This document shows, piece after piece, positions 1-7,817 of a stretch of 37,336 nt of DNA (positions are counted from its first letter, which is position 1; the number at the start of each line of letters is the position of its first letter). Under the pieces are notes generated by a model. It did no database searches and was not told the origin of the DNA. It was given only the letters and a program-made list of their open reading frames with translations. Source of the stretch: Deltaproteobacteria bacterium (lineage in GTDB: Bacteria > UBA10199 > 2-02-FULL-50-16 > JAJFLM01); the NCBI GenBank assembly GCA_021772655.1, contig JAJFLM010000055.1:1-37336 (forward strand). Direction: 5' to 3'. A program made the position numbers and the translations under genes.

Positions 1-24
1 GGGCACGGCATGCCGTGCCCCTAC
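1..24. repeat. REP-like palindrome, cut by window edge
   Basis: Right part of a GTAGGGG...CCCCTAC palindrome with centre GGCATGCC. The left arm lies outside the window. It matches the full copies at 20604 and 31519 and lies about 60 bp before acnA. It is probably the 3' hairpin of the preceding gene or a dispersed REP element. Confidence 0.8.
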
Positions 25-86
25 GGAATGCGCTGAAATACCTTCTGCGACTTGATATTTTCGTACCCTTCGACTAAACCCTTTTC

Positions 87-2768
87 ATGCCAAATTCATC
101 AATTGATACGTATAAAACCAAAGAAACCCTGAGTGTAGGGGCAAAAGACTACCAATATTATAGTTTGCCTCGTCTCGCAGCTGCGGGATTTGCACTGGAA
201 CGCTTGCCAGTCTCCATCCGTATTTTACTCGAGAATCTGCTGCGTTATGAGGATGGCCAATCGGTCACTCAGCAGGATATTGAAGCGGTAGCCGGATGGC
301 AAGCTCAAGCCAAACAGCGCCCTGAAATTGCTTTTCGCCCCGCGCGAGTGATTTTACAGGATTTTACTGGGGTGCCTGCGGTTGTTGATTTGGCGGCAAT
401 GCGTGATGCGGTCAAGCGCATGGGGGGTGACCCACAAGCAATCAACCCACTGCAACCCGTAGATTTGGTGATTGATCACTCGGTGCAAGTCGATAAATTT
501 GGCGAAGCCGGGGCCTTGGCTTTTAATACCCAACGTGAGTTTGAACGGAATCGCGAACGCTATGAATTTTTACGCTGGGGCCAGCAGGCCTTCGCAAACT
601 TCCGGGCCGTTCCGCCAGGAGCCGGAATTGTTCATCAAGTCAATCTAGAATATCTCGCGCGCGTAGTGTTTCAGCAGGATACGGCGGGCAATGCGATTGC
701 CTATCCGGATACTTTGGTTGGGACGGATTCTCATACGACGATGATCAATGGTATTGGCGTCTTAGGTTGGGGTGTTGGGGGTATTGAAGCTGAAGCGGCG
801 ATGCTCGGCCAGCCTATTTCTATGTTGGTTCCCGATGTGGTGGGCTTTCGTTTCACGGGGGCTTTGCCTGCTGGGACGACCGCAACAGATTTAGTATTGA
901 TGGTGGTGGAGCAGCTGCGCCAAAAAGGTGTGGTCGGTAAGTTTGTTGAATTTTTTGGACCCGGTTTAGACCATCTCAGTTTAGCCGATCGTGCGACCAT
1001 TGCAAATATGGCGCCTGAATACGGCGCGACGATGGGCTTTTTCCCCATTGATGATGAGTCATTAAATTATCTACGCATTTCAGGTCGCAGCGAAGAGCAA
1101 GTGCAAGTGGTTGAGGCCTATCTTAAAGCTCAAGGTTTATTCCGCACGGCCGATATGCCTGAACCTGAGTTTACAGATGTATTGTCTTTAGACCTCTCTA
1201 CTGTTGAAGCCAGTTTGGCGGGGCCAAAACGGCCTCAAGATCGTGTCGCCTTAAAAGATATTAAAGCGAATATCAGTCAAACGATTACTGATATGATTCC
1301 CGCGGATGAAAAGGTGAAACGTGTGGCCGTCACTTATAATGGTGAAGACTTTGAGTTGGGTCACGGTGCTGTTACTATTGCAGCGATTACAAGTTGTACC
1401 AATACGTCTAATCCCTCTGTGATGATTGGTGCCGGCCTTTTAGCGAAGAAGGCTGTGGCGCGCGGTTTAAAGGTTAAGCCTTGGGTAAAAACGAGTTTAG
1501 CCCCCGGTTCAAAAGTAGTGGCCTCTTATTTGGAAAAAGCGGGTCTGATGGCTGCGCTAAATGATTTAAAGTTTAATGTTGTGGGTTATGGCTGCACGAC
1601 TTGTATTGGTAACTCGGGTCCTTTACCCGAGCCGATCGCTCAAGCGGTGGAAGCCAATAATCTATTGGTAACTTCCGTATTATCTGGCAACCGTAACTTT
1701 GAAGGTCGGATTAACCCTCATGTGCGCGCTAACTATTTGGCATCGCCACCCTTGGTTGTTGCTTATGCACTTGCTGGTGATCTGAATATTGATATTTCAA
1801 CAGAACCTTTGGGGATGGGCTCAAATGGTGAGCCGGTATTTTTGCAAGATGTGTGGCCGACCAGCGAAGAAATCCAATCGACCATTGCCGAATCAATTGA
1901 TAAAGAAATGTTTATTAGTGAGTACGGGAAGATCTTTGATGGCGATGAGGACTGGCAATCTTTGCCAGTACCAGAGGGCAGCACCTATCAGTGGGACCCC
2001 AAGTCAACTTACGTAAAGCACCCACCTTTCTTTGAAGGGATGGGAACTGAAGCTCCGGGAGTCGCTGATATTAAGGGTGCCAAGCTATTGGCCTTGTTAG
2101 GTGATTCAGTGACCACCGATCATATTTCTCCTGCCGGTGCGATTCCTAAGGATAGTCCGACTACAAGATATTTATTAGCCAACGGTGTTGAGCCGAAAGA
2201 CTTTAATAGTTATGGCTCCCGTCGCGGTAATCACGAAGTGATGATGCGTGGTACTTTTGGTAACATTCGTTTACGTAATCAGTTGGCACCAGGAACCGAA
2301 GGGGGCTGGACGGCTTTTAATCCGGGTGGCGAAGTCATGTCGATTTATGATGCGGCGATGAAGTATCAAACTGAAGGGACACCTTTGCTTGTCATCGCTG
2401 GTAAAGAATATGGTACGGGCTCCTCGCGTGACTGGGCCGCTAAAGGGACGGATTTGTTGGGTGTAAAGGCTGTGATTGCAGAATCCTTTGAACGGATCCA
2501 TCGCTCTAATTTAATTGGTATGGGGGTGTTGCCCTTGCAATTTAAACAAGGGGACAGTGCTCAATCCTTAGGGATTACCGGTAAAGAGACCTTTTCGATT
2601 GAAGGGGTTTCAGCGGGTTTAAAGCCTGGCATGATGCTGACTGTGAAGGCCGATGACAAAACCTTTGAAGTTGTGACGCGTGTCGATACACCTGATGAAG
2701 TAGAATACTGTCGTCATGGCGGTATTTTACAATATGTCTTGCGTCAGATTGTAGCTCAATCAAAATAA
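87..2768 (+). CDS. acnA: Aconitate hydratase A (AcnA/IRP1 type)
   Basis: TCA-cycle enzyme that isomerises citrate to isocitrate through cis-aconitate in the cytosol, using a [4Fe-4S] cluster. The 893-residue length is normal for the AcnA/IRP1 branch. The three cluster cysteines are visible: C437 in SCTNTSNPS and C503/C506 in [14 protein letters not shown]. The C-terminal swivel domain contains [13 protein letters not shown] and [15 protein letters not shown], which carry substrate-binding serine and arginines. No strong Shine-Dalgarno sequence precedes the ATG, but the protein start aligns with the family. It converges on hemW with only 12 bp between the stops and no visible terminator. No sigma-28-like site was seen upstream, so it appears to be outside the regulon described below. 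Confidence 0.98.
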   Translation: MPNSSIDTYKTKETLSVGAKDYQYYSLPRLAAAGFALERLPVSIRILLENLLRYEDGQSVTQQDIEAVAGWQAQAKQRPEIAFRPARVILQDFTGVPAVVDLAAMRDAVKRMGGDPQAINPLQPVDLVIDHSVQVDKFGEAGALAFNTQREFERNRERYEFLRWGQQAFANFRAVPPGAGIVHQVNLEYLARVVFQQDTAGNAIAYPDTLVGTDSHTTMINGIGVLGWGVGGIEAEAAMLGQPISMLVPDVVGFRFTGALPAGTTATDLVLMVVEQLRQKGVVGKFVEFFGPGLDHLSLADRATIANMAPEYGATMGFFPIDDESLNYLRISGRSEEQVQVVEAYLKAQGLFRTADMPEPEFTDVLSLDLSTVEASLAGPKRPQDRVALKDIKANISQTITDMIPADEKVKRVAVTYNGEDFELGHGAVTIAAITSCTNTSNPSVMIGAGLLAKKAVARGLKVKPWVKTSLAPGSKVVASYLEKAGLMAALNDLKFNVVGYGCTTCIGNSGPLPEPIAQAVEANNLLVTSVLSGNRNFEGRINPHVRANYLASPPLVVAYALAGDLNIDISTEPLGMGSNGEPVFLQDVWPTSEEIQSTIAESIDKEMFISEYGKIFDGDEDWQSLPVPEGSTYQWDPKSTYVKHPPFFEGMGTEAPGVADIKGAKLLALLGDSVTTDHISPAGAIPKDSPTTRYLLANGVEPKDFNSYGSRRGNHEVMMRGTFGNIRLRNQLAPGTEGGWTAFNPGGEVMSIYDAAMKYQTEGTPLLVIAGKEYGTGSSRDWAAKGTDLLGVKAVIAESFERIHRSNLIGMGVLPLQFKQGDSAQSLGITGKETFSIEGVSAGLKPGMMLTVKADDKTFEVVTRVDTPDEVEYCRHGGILQYVLRQIVAQSK

Positions 2769-2780
2769 TTGCAACGACGC

Positions 2781-4037
2781 TCACGCCAGAAACTCTGACA
2801 TAACTGTGTCGGCAAGTTCTAGGCCGCGATCAGTAAGCTGCCAATTCATGTAGGGGCGTGATTCATCATGCCCATTAACGCTTATCTCGACGGGCGCAAT
2901 GCATTGCGCCCCTACGAATTTATCGATTTGTTTTTGATAAATATCTCGAAAGTTGATGCCAAATTCATTGAGAAACTTTTCTTCAGATAAGCCCTCACGC
3001 TTACGCAATGCCAGCATCACAAATTCGCCCATGGCGATGGCTTGAGAAATTTCGTCTTGGTCAGGACTGAACTCGGCTTGCAGATACTTCTGTAAATTAC
3101 GCGGGTTATTTTGCCGTACGGAGTGTGACTTGCCCTTAGAGTTTTTTATGAACGAAGCGGCCGCTACCCCAAAGCCTAAGTAGGCTCCATAGTTCCAATA
3201 GTTTTGATTGTGGAGGCATTCAAAGCCAGGGCGTGCAAAATTAGAGATTTCATAAGCTTGCAGTCCTGCTTGTGCCAAGTGATTGCGAGTATGCCAGAAC
3301 ATGGCTAAGGCCGTCTCTTCATCAGGCAACGGTAACGGGGGCCGGGCTTGTGTCGACGCATTACCATATATTTTAGCAAAGGCCGTCTCGGGTTCAATGG
3401 TAAGATTATAACAAGATAAATGAGACGTTCCCAGATCAAGGGCAGTATTTAGGTCTTGTTGCCACTCTTTTAATGACTGTCCGGGCAGTGCAAAAATCAA
3501 ATCAAAGCTCACATTCTCAAAACCAGCCTGAAAGGCCGATTGAATCGTTTGAATGGCTTCTTGGGCAGAGTGAATGCGCCCGAGGGTTTTAAGATAATCA
3601 TCCTGAAAAGATTGCGCCCCCATTGAAATCCGATTGATGCCAAGGGCCTTGCGGTCTTTGAGCCCAGCAAGGTCAATGGTTTTAGGATTGGTCTCCATGG
3701 TGATTTCGCAAGCGGCGTCCCAGGTGAAATATTGATTCAGTGTTGTCAGGATTTTTTCTAAGAGATCCGGTCGTAATAATGAGGGGGTCCCTCCACCAAA
3801 GAAAATCGATTGAATATTGTAGGGGCGATCCTTGTGATCGCCCAATATTAATTCCGAGTGCGGGCGAATACAAGATTCGCCCCTACAACGTTGATCTATT
3901 TCTCGACACAAAGCTTCAATGTACTCTTCCTGCAAATCAAATTCTTCCCAGCCGCGGGGCACGCTGAAAAAATCACAGTAGCCGCACTTCACCTCACAGA
4001 AGGGGATGTGAATATAAATGGCGGTCGAAGAATTCAT
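2781..4037 (-). CDS. hemW: HemW-type radical SAM heme chaperone with two repeat-encoded insertions
   Basis: Cytosolic radical SAM protein of the HemW family (heme chaperone, formerly annotated as oxygen-independent coproporphyrinogen oxidase-like). From the chosen ATG (codon 24 of the ORF, 4035-4037) it begins MNSSTAIYIHIPFCEVKCGYCDF, with C14/C18/C21 as the CxxxCxxC cluster motif. Other family motifs are FFGGGTPSLL, GINRISMGAQSF, LTIEPETAF and HNQNYWNYG. It is 418 aa against about 380 in E. coli. The excess is mostly two palindromic repeats read through in frame: about 24 residues just before SIFFGGGTP (3819-3886) and 22 residues before NWQLTDRG near the C-terminus (2850-2915). The upstream ATG at 4106 would overlap the divergent yacG start and adds 23 residues without family similarity. 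Confidence 0.94.
   Translation of the reverse strand: MNSSTAIYIHIPFCEVKCGYCDFFSVPRGWEEFDLQEEYIEALCREIDQRCRGESCIRPHSELILGDHKDRPYNIQSIFFGGGTPSLLRPDLLEKILTTLNQYFTWDAACEITMETNPKTIDLAGLKDRKALGINRISMGAQSFQDDYLKTLGRIHSAQEAIQTIQSAFQAGFENVSFDLIFALPGQSLKEWQQDLNTALDLGTSHLSCYNLTIEPETAFAKIYGNASTQARPPLPLPDEETALAMFWHTRNHLAQAGLQAYEISNFARPGFECLHNQNYWNYGAYLGFGVAAASFIKNSKGKSHSVRQNNPRNLQKYLQAEFSPDQDEISQAIAMGEFVMLALRKREGLSEEKFLNEFGINFRDIYQKQIDKFVGAQCIAPVEISVNGHDESRPYMNWQLTDRGLELADTVMSEFLA
2850..2915. repeat. Double-hairpin REP/BIME-like element inside hemW
   Basis: 66 bp running from GTAGGGGCGTG to GCGCCCCTAC. It comprises two hairpins in opposite orientation (GGGCGTGATTCATCATGCCC and GGGCGCAATGCATTGCGCCC) joined by a spacer of about 19 bp. 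It is exactly 22 codons and is read in frame as part of hemW, between the end of the HTH-like domain and the conserved final strand. Confidence 0.9.
3819..3886. repeat. Double-hairpin REP/BIME-like element inside hemW
   Basis: 68 bp running from GTAGGGGCGATC to GATTCGCCCCTAC. The first hairpin is GGGCGATCCTTGTGATCGCCC; the second is GGGCGAATACAAGATTCGCCC. Matching TT/AA flanks extend the inverted repeat to 3817-3888, 72 bp or 24 codons. The hemW reading frame passes through it without a stop. Confidence 0.9.
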
Positions 4038-4104
4038 GCTGGGTGAATAGATAATATCTAAGCAGGTATTGCAATATCTGCCCTGATAATCGTATAGCAG
4101 GGTC

Positions 4105-4332
4105 ATGGTCCAAGTTCGTTGCCCCCAATGCCGAGAGCTGGTTGAATGGAAGGGAAATTCTTTTCGACCCTTTTGTTCGGAGCGTTGTAAGTTGATTGAT
4201 TTAGGGCAGTGGGCGAATGAAGGTTATAGTATTAAAGGAGAGCCGGCTGATTCTGATGTGCTCTCTAGTCAGGACGAGTCTGAAGAATCTAGGGATAATG
4301 TCATCCCATTTCCGCCAAGAAAAAAATTATAA
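4105..4332 (+). CDS. yacG: DNA gyrase inhibitor / zinc-ribbon protein YacG
   Basis: A 75-residue zinc-binding protein. In E. coli, YacG binds GyrB and inhibits DNA gyrase. The zinc site is complete: CPQC near the N-terminus and CSERC after FRPF, giving CxxC-N15-CxxxC. It is followed by the family signature [18 protein letters not shown]. The length is slightly above the E. coli protein (65 aa) because of an acidic tail. The gene is divergent from hemW (67 bp between start codons) and is closed by a strong hairpin directly after its stop. Family assignment is firm; the gyrase role is inferred from homologues. Confidence 0.94.
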   Translation: MVQVRCPQCRELVEWKGNSFRPFCSERCKLIDLGQWANEGYSIKGEPADSDVLSSQDESEESRDNVIPFPPRKKL

Positions 4333-4366
4333 AAAAGGCCGGCTCTCCCTAAGAAAGCCGGCCTTT
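4333..4366. terminator. Bidirectional rho-independent terminator
   Basis: A 12-bp stem AAAAGGCCGGCT / AGCCGGCCTTTT with a 10-nt loop, flanked by A- and T-rich tracts. It sits between the convergent yacG and the TSP3 operon and can serve both. Confidence 0.9.
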
Positions 4367-4396
4367 TAATTATTCCGCTAGATCCACTAAGTACGT

Positions 4397-5278
4397 TTAA
4401 TCTTCTTTGCGACGGAGACTGATCAGTCCTGCACTGCTCATAGCCATCAAGATGAAGGGCCAAGCATTGCCCGTCTGACCTGCGGTGGCCATGAAATTAC
4501 AACCAGTTGCTCCGCCACCACCTTGGATATCCAAGAGAGGTTCCGGTTGGTTGTAGAGTTCAGAATCAGGGTCACAAACACTACCGACACCGTCCATATC
4601 TGAATCTAACTGAGCCGGGTTATAGACACGGATACAGTTATCTTCATTGTCTGGAATACCGTCGCCGTCATAGTCATTTTCACAAGCTTCACCGACATTG
4701 ATATTTTCGGTACCTTGCTCTTGACCTGGGTTGGGTACGATCGGGCAGTTGTCATCACAGTCGTTGACGCCATCTTCGTCAGTGTCCACGACATGAGGGT
4801 CTGTCCCTAAACCAGCTTCTACCGCATCAGAACAGCCATCGCCATCGGTGTCAGGAGAGGGTTCTGGATTTTCAGTGGGATTCCCACCGTCACCATTACC
4901 GCTATCATCGCCACCATTGCCATCGCCATCATCACCAACAGTTAAGAAACAGTCACCGTAAGTTCTTTTTTCGGCATCCAGCGGCGCACAGTCATGCAAG
5001 TCAGTGACGCCATCACTGTCGGTGTCAGGGTTGGTCGGGTCAGTTCCGTAATCGGCTTCCCCTAAATCTGACAGGCCATCGTTGTCATCGTCTTCATCAC
5101 AGAGGTCACCCCAGAAATCATTGTCGTTGTTAGCTTGATCAGCATTTTCAACTTCAGGGCAGTTATCGTGATTGTTCTCGATGCCATCTCCGTCGACGTC
5201 CCAAGTTGTCATGCTAAAGCCAACAGCTGGGGCCATCATCAGGGCGAGGGCGAGTGTTATGTATTTCAAAGTCGTCAT
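4397..5278 (-). CDS. Exported TSP3-repeat protein with Cys-type C-terminal anchor (293 aa)
   Basis: Small secreted calcium-binding-type protein. The N-terminal signal peptide ends near VGFSMTTW. The body consists of Asp-rich thrombospondin type 3 repeats of the DxDxDGxxDxxDNCP kind, interrupted by a Gly/Asp/Asn/Pro-rich linker around residues 125-145. The C-terminus reads GGGATGCNF, then a hydrophobic helix, then LRRKED: a Gly-Cys/TM/Arg-Arg tail like the MYXO-CTERM and Synerg-CTERM sorting signals. GGAGG lies 8 nt before the ATG. It is 30 bp downstream of the next TSP3 gene on the same strand, so the two are probably one operon driven by the promoter at 7581-7607. Exact function unknown; surface calcium-dependent adhesion or envelope packing is an inference. 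Confidence 0.88.
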   Translation of the reverse strand: MTTLKYITLALALMMAPAVGFSMTTWDVDGDGIENNHDNCPEVENADQANNDNDFWGDLCDEDDDNDGLSDLGEADYGTDPTNPDTDSDGVTDLHDCAPLDAEKRTYGDCFLTVGDDGDGNGGDDSGNGDGGNPTENPEPSPDTDGDGCSDAVEAGLGTDPHVVDTDEDGVNDCDDNCPIVPNPGQEQGTENINVGEACENDYDGDGIPDNEDNCIRVYNPAQLDSDMDGVGSVCDPDSELYNQPEPLLDIQGGGGATGCNFMATAGQTGNAWPFILMAMSSAGLISLRRKED

Positions 5279-5308
5279 AGTTTTATCCTCCGCGTCTTGG
5301 GTTGCGTC

Positions 5309-7507
5309 TTAGGCCTCCACTGCCTTCCGGCGCATTGCGCGGAAGATGACTACGGGTAGCATAAACAATATCATCGGTAAGGCGTTACGTACGGGACTCT
5401 TCGTTCCGCTGAAGAGGTTACAGCCACTGTTGGCAGCAATCTCTTGGAAGTCAGTGTCACAAGCATCACCAATACCATCTTCATCAGCATCTGACTGGTC
5501 TGTATTGACGTCGAAGGGGCAGTTATCGACTGGGTTGCCTTCGCTATCAACAGTTTCAACACCATCAGCATCATCATCATTTTCACAGATATCACCTACG
5601 CCATCTTCGTTGGCATCGGTTTGTTCTGGATTGACAGCTAATGGACAGTTGTCAGCTTTATCATCTTTGCCTAGGCCACAGACACCTTCTACGGCGATAG
5701 TTCCGTCACAGATGCCATCACCATCAGTATCAGCACTGAGTGGGTTGGTGCGCGGAGCCACTAAGACTTCATCACCATCATTGATGCCATCACCATCAGT
5801 GTCGGCATTGTTAGGATCTGTCTTGGTAACGCTGCTTTCAACATCATCAGGTAATTTGTCGCCATCGCTATCGTTGTCGACGCTGTTACCAGGGTTTGGT
5901 GTGCCACCATCGCCATTACCATCGCCATTGCCGCCACCGGTTGTTTCAAAGCAGGTGTCGCCAGGGCCGACTTCAGGGTCTAATGGACGACAGTCTAAGC
6001 CAGCGGTACAGCTATGCTCTTCTGTATCGACTGCTAAAGGACCATCACATACGCCATCACCATCGGTATCTGGGTTGTTAGGATCGGTTCCAATGACGCC
6101 TTCAGCAAAGTCAGACAGACCGTCATTATCCGTATCAACATCGTCTGGCTCGGGTGCCTTAAAGCATGGTTCCGTAATAGCGGACTCATCTTGAGGGCAG
6201 GCATCAAAAGGTTCATAAGTACATTCTAAGGTGACTTCTACCACGCCTTCGCCATTCTTCTGGCCAGGACCATCACAGTAAGTATCACCATCAGTATCAG
6301 GGTTGATGCAGTTAGGATCTGTGTCATTGCTAACACCATCACCATCGGCATCGTCATCACAGGCATCACCTTTGCCGTCGCCATCCATGTCTTCAGTTTG
6401 GCTGAGGACAGGGCAGTTGCCGCTATCACCAGCGATTGCAAGATCAGTTGGGCCACCCATTGCAGGGCCGGCTTCAGTCACGCCGTTTGCTTTGATAGCA
6501 GACTCGACGGCGTTGCGGCTTAAGGTTACAGTGACAGGGCCGTTCTTACCAATAATCGTTTGGCTGGTTGATTTGAAACCGGCTTTACGTAATTGAAATT
6601 GCATTGTCATAGAAGCGACAGTACCTGGGCATAAATCTTCATCATCAGGGATGCCGTCGCCATCTTCATCAGGGCAACCGTTAGCTGATGGAGCGCCAGG
6701 GACGTCAGGACAGTCGTCTTCGCTATCAGGGATGCCGTCGCCATCACTGTCAGGACAACCATTGGCTGTACCGGCTACATCAGGACATTCGTCGACTTCA
6801 TCACAAAAACCATCTTTGTCTTTGTCTTCACAATCATCACAGGCGTCACCAATACCGTCACCATCAGTGTCGGTTTGGTCTGGGTTCGAGACGCCAGGGC
6901 AGTTGTCATCAGCATCGTCATGGCCGTCACCATCGGTGTCGGTTGAACCCGTGCTACCAGATTCCACAATAGTGACATTGTGGATCCATGCAAAAGGGCT
7001 ATCCATATTTTCAGCTTCAATGCCAGCACCAGCACCCGTACAAATAGCACGGTCTTTATTAGGAGCAATAATTTTAAGGTTCATGATAGAAAGTTTAGAG
7101 CCCGCGAAAATTTTCATGGGGCAATCACCACCATTATCGGTGTAGTTGGAGAAATCAAGAACAACTCCGGTATCACTTGTTACGTTACAACCTGATTCGG
7201 CAGTTGCACCACTATTTGAACAACGACGGATGCTAGCGCCGTATTCACCGCTAGCAGGATCGCGTTCAAACATTAGCTGAGTGGAGACAGTATAGGTTCC
7301 ATTGTCTTTAAAGCGAATGGCTCGCGTACAACCGCGTTCTGTTGCGTCGATTTTATTATGAAATGCGACAGCATTGGCAAACGTTGATGCTGGGGAATCT
7401 GCAAAGATATCACAAAAATCCTTTCCCCAAGCAGCGTCAGCTTGTGATGCAATGCTTAGACTGCATGCTAAAGCGATTACGCTTATAATAATTTTAAAAC
7501 CTTTCAA
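5309..7507 (-). CDS. Exported TSP3-repeat protein with paralogous Cys-containing N-domain (about 732 aa)
   Basis: The signal peptide ends at SQADA, followed by a domain of about 160 residues (AWGKDFCDI ... KIIAPNKDRAICTG) with several cysteines; its paralogue starts the 1255-aa protein. Then come TSP3 repeats interrupted by about 85 unrelated residues (from VASMTMQFQLRKAGF), more TSP3 repeats, a Gly/Asn linker, and a tail with SGCNLF, a hydrophobic helix and MRRKAVEA. Start choice: AGGAGG directly abuts the ORF-track ATG at 7513 (0 nt spacing), whereas a TTG two codons later has a 6-nt spacing and gives MKGFKIIIS, a typical signal-peptide start. I therefore use 7507. Probably surface-anchored and calcium-binding. 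Confident for family, not for role. Confidence 0.88.
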   Translation of the reverse strand: MKGFKIIISVIALACSLSIASQADAAWGKDFCDIFADSPASTFANAVAFHNKIDATERGCTRAIRFKDNGTYTVSTQLMFERDPASGEYGASIRRCSNSGATAESGCNVTSDTGVVLDFSNYTDNGGDCPMKIFAGSKLSIMNLKIIAPNKDRAICTGAGAGIEAENMDSPFAWIHNVTIVESGSTGSTDTDGDGHDDADDNCPGVSNPDQTDTDGDGIGDACDDCEDKDKDGFCDEVDECPDVAGTANGCPDSDGDGIPDSEDDCPDVPGAPSANGCPDEDGDGIPDDEDLCPGTVASMTMQFQLRKAGFKSTSQTIIGKNGPVTVTLSRNAVESAIKANGVTEAGPAMGGPTDLAIAGDSGNCPVLSQTEDMDGDGKGDACDDDADGDGVSNDTDPNCINPDTDGDTYCDGPGQKNGEGVVEVTLECTYEPFDACPQDESAITEPCFKAPEPDDVDTDNDGLSDFAEGVIGTDPNNPDTDGDGVCDGPLAVDTEEHSCTAGLDCRPLDPEVGPGDTCFETTGGGNGDGNGDGGTPNPGNSVDNDSDGDKLPDDVESSVTKTDPNNADTDGDGINDGDEVLVAPRTNPLSADTDGDGICDGTIAVEGVCGLGKDDKADNCPLAVNPEQTDANEDGVGDICENDDDADGVETVDSEGNPVDNCPFDVNTDQSDADEDGIGDACDTDFQEIAANSGCNLFSGTKSPVRNALPMILFMLPVVIFRAMRRKAVEA

Positions 7508-7580
7508 GGCCATCCTCCTAAAAGTCCCTTCTTGGGGCTCTATACATTGGACTAAATAAACTTGTACTCACTGAGTGTGA

Positions 7581-7607
7581 TTATCGGGGGGATTTGCAAA
7601 AAGTTGC
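7581..7607 (-). promoter_or_regulatory. Sigma-28-like promoter of the TSP3 operon
   Basis: Minus strand reads GCAACTTTT, 10 nt, CCCGATAA. It lies 74 bp before the TTG start at 7507. It is one of nine sites in the window with the same layout. The rest of the gap towards the terminator (7608-7759) shows nothing recognisable. Confidence 0.8.
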
Positions 7608-7759
7608 TAGGAAGGCCTGCTATTTAAAGATCTTACGAATTCTTTTATGAGTCAATTTTAGGGGATTTCAATAAAAGTGAGTTGTTTCATGCAGATAGAC
7701 CATTTTGACCGCTTATTTTTGCAGTCAGGGTCTCCTGAAATGAAACGTAATTATTATAA

Positions 7760-7794
7760 AAAAAGGGCGACTCTTTTATAGAGTCGCCCTTTTT
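7760..7794 (-). terminator. Rho-independent terminator of the 1255-aa TSP3 gene
   Basis: A 14-bp stem AAAAAGGGCGACTC / GAGTCGCCCTTTTT with a 7-nt loop. It starts 24 bp after the stop codon and is followed on the minus strand by a T-run. Confidence 0.9.
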
Positions 7795-7817
7795 ACTGAT
7801 ATGAAATCAGGGTTCCG

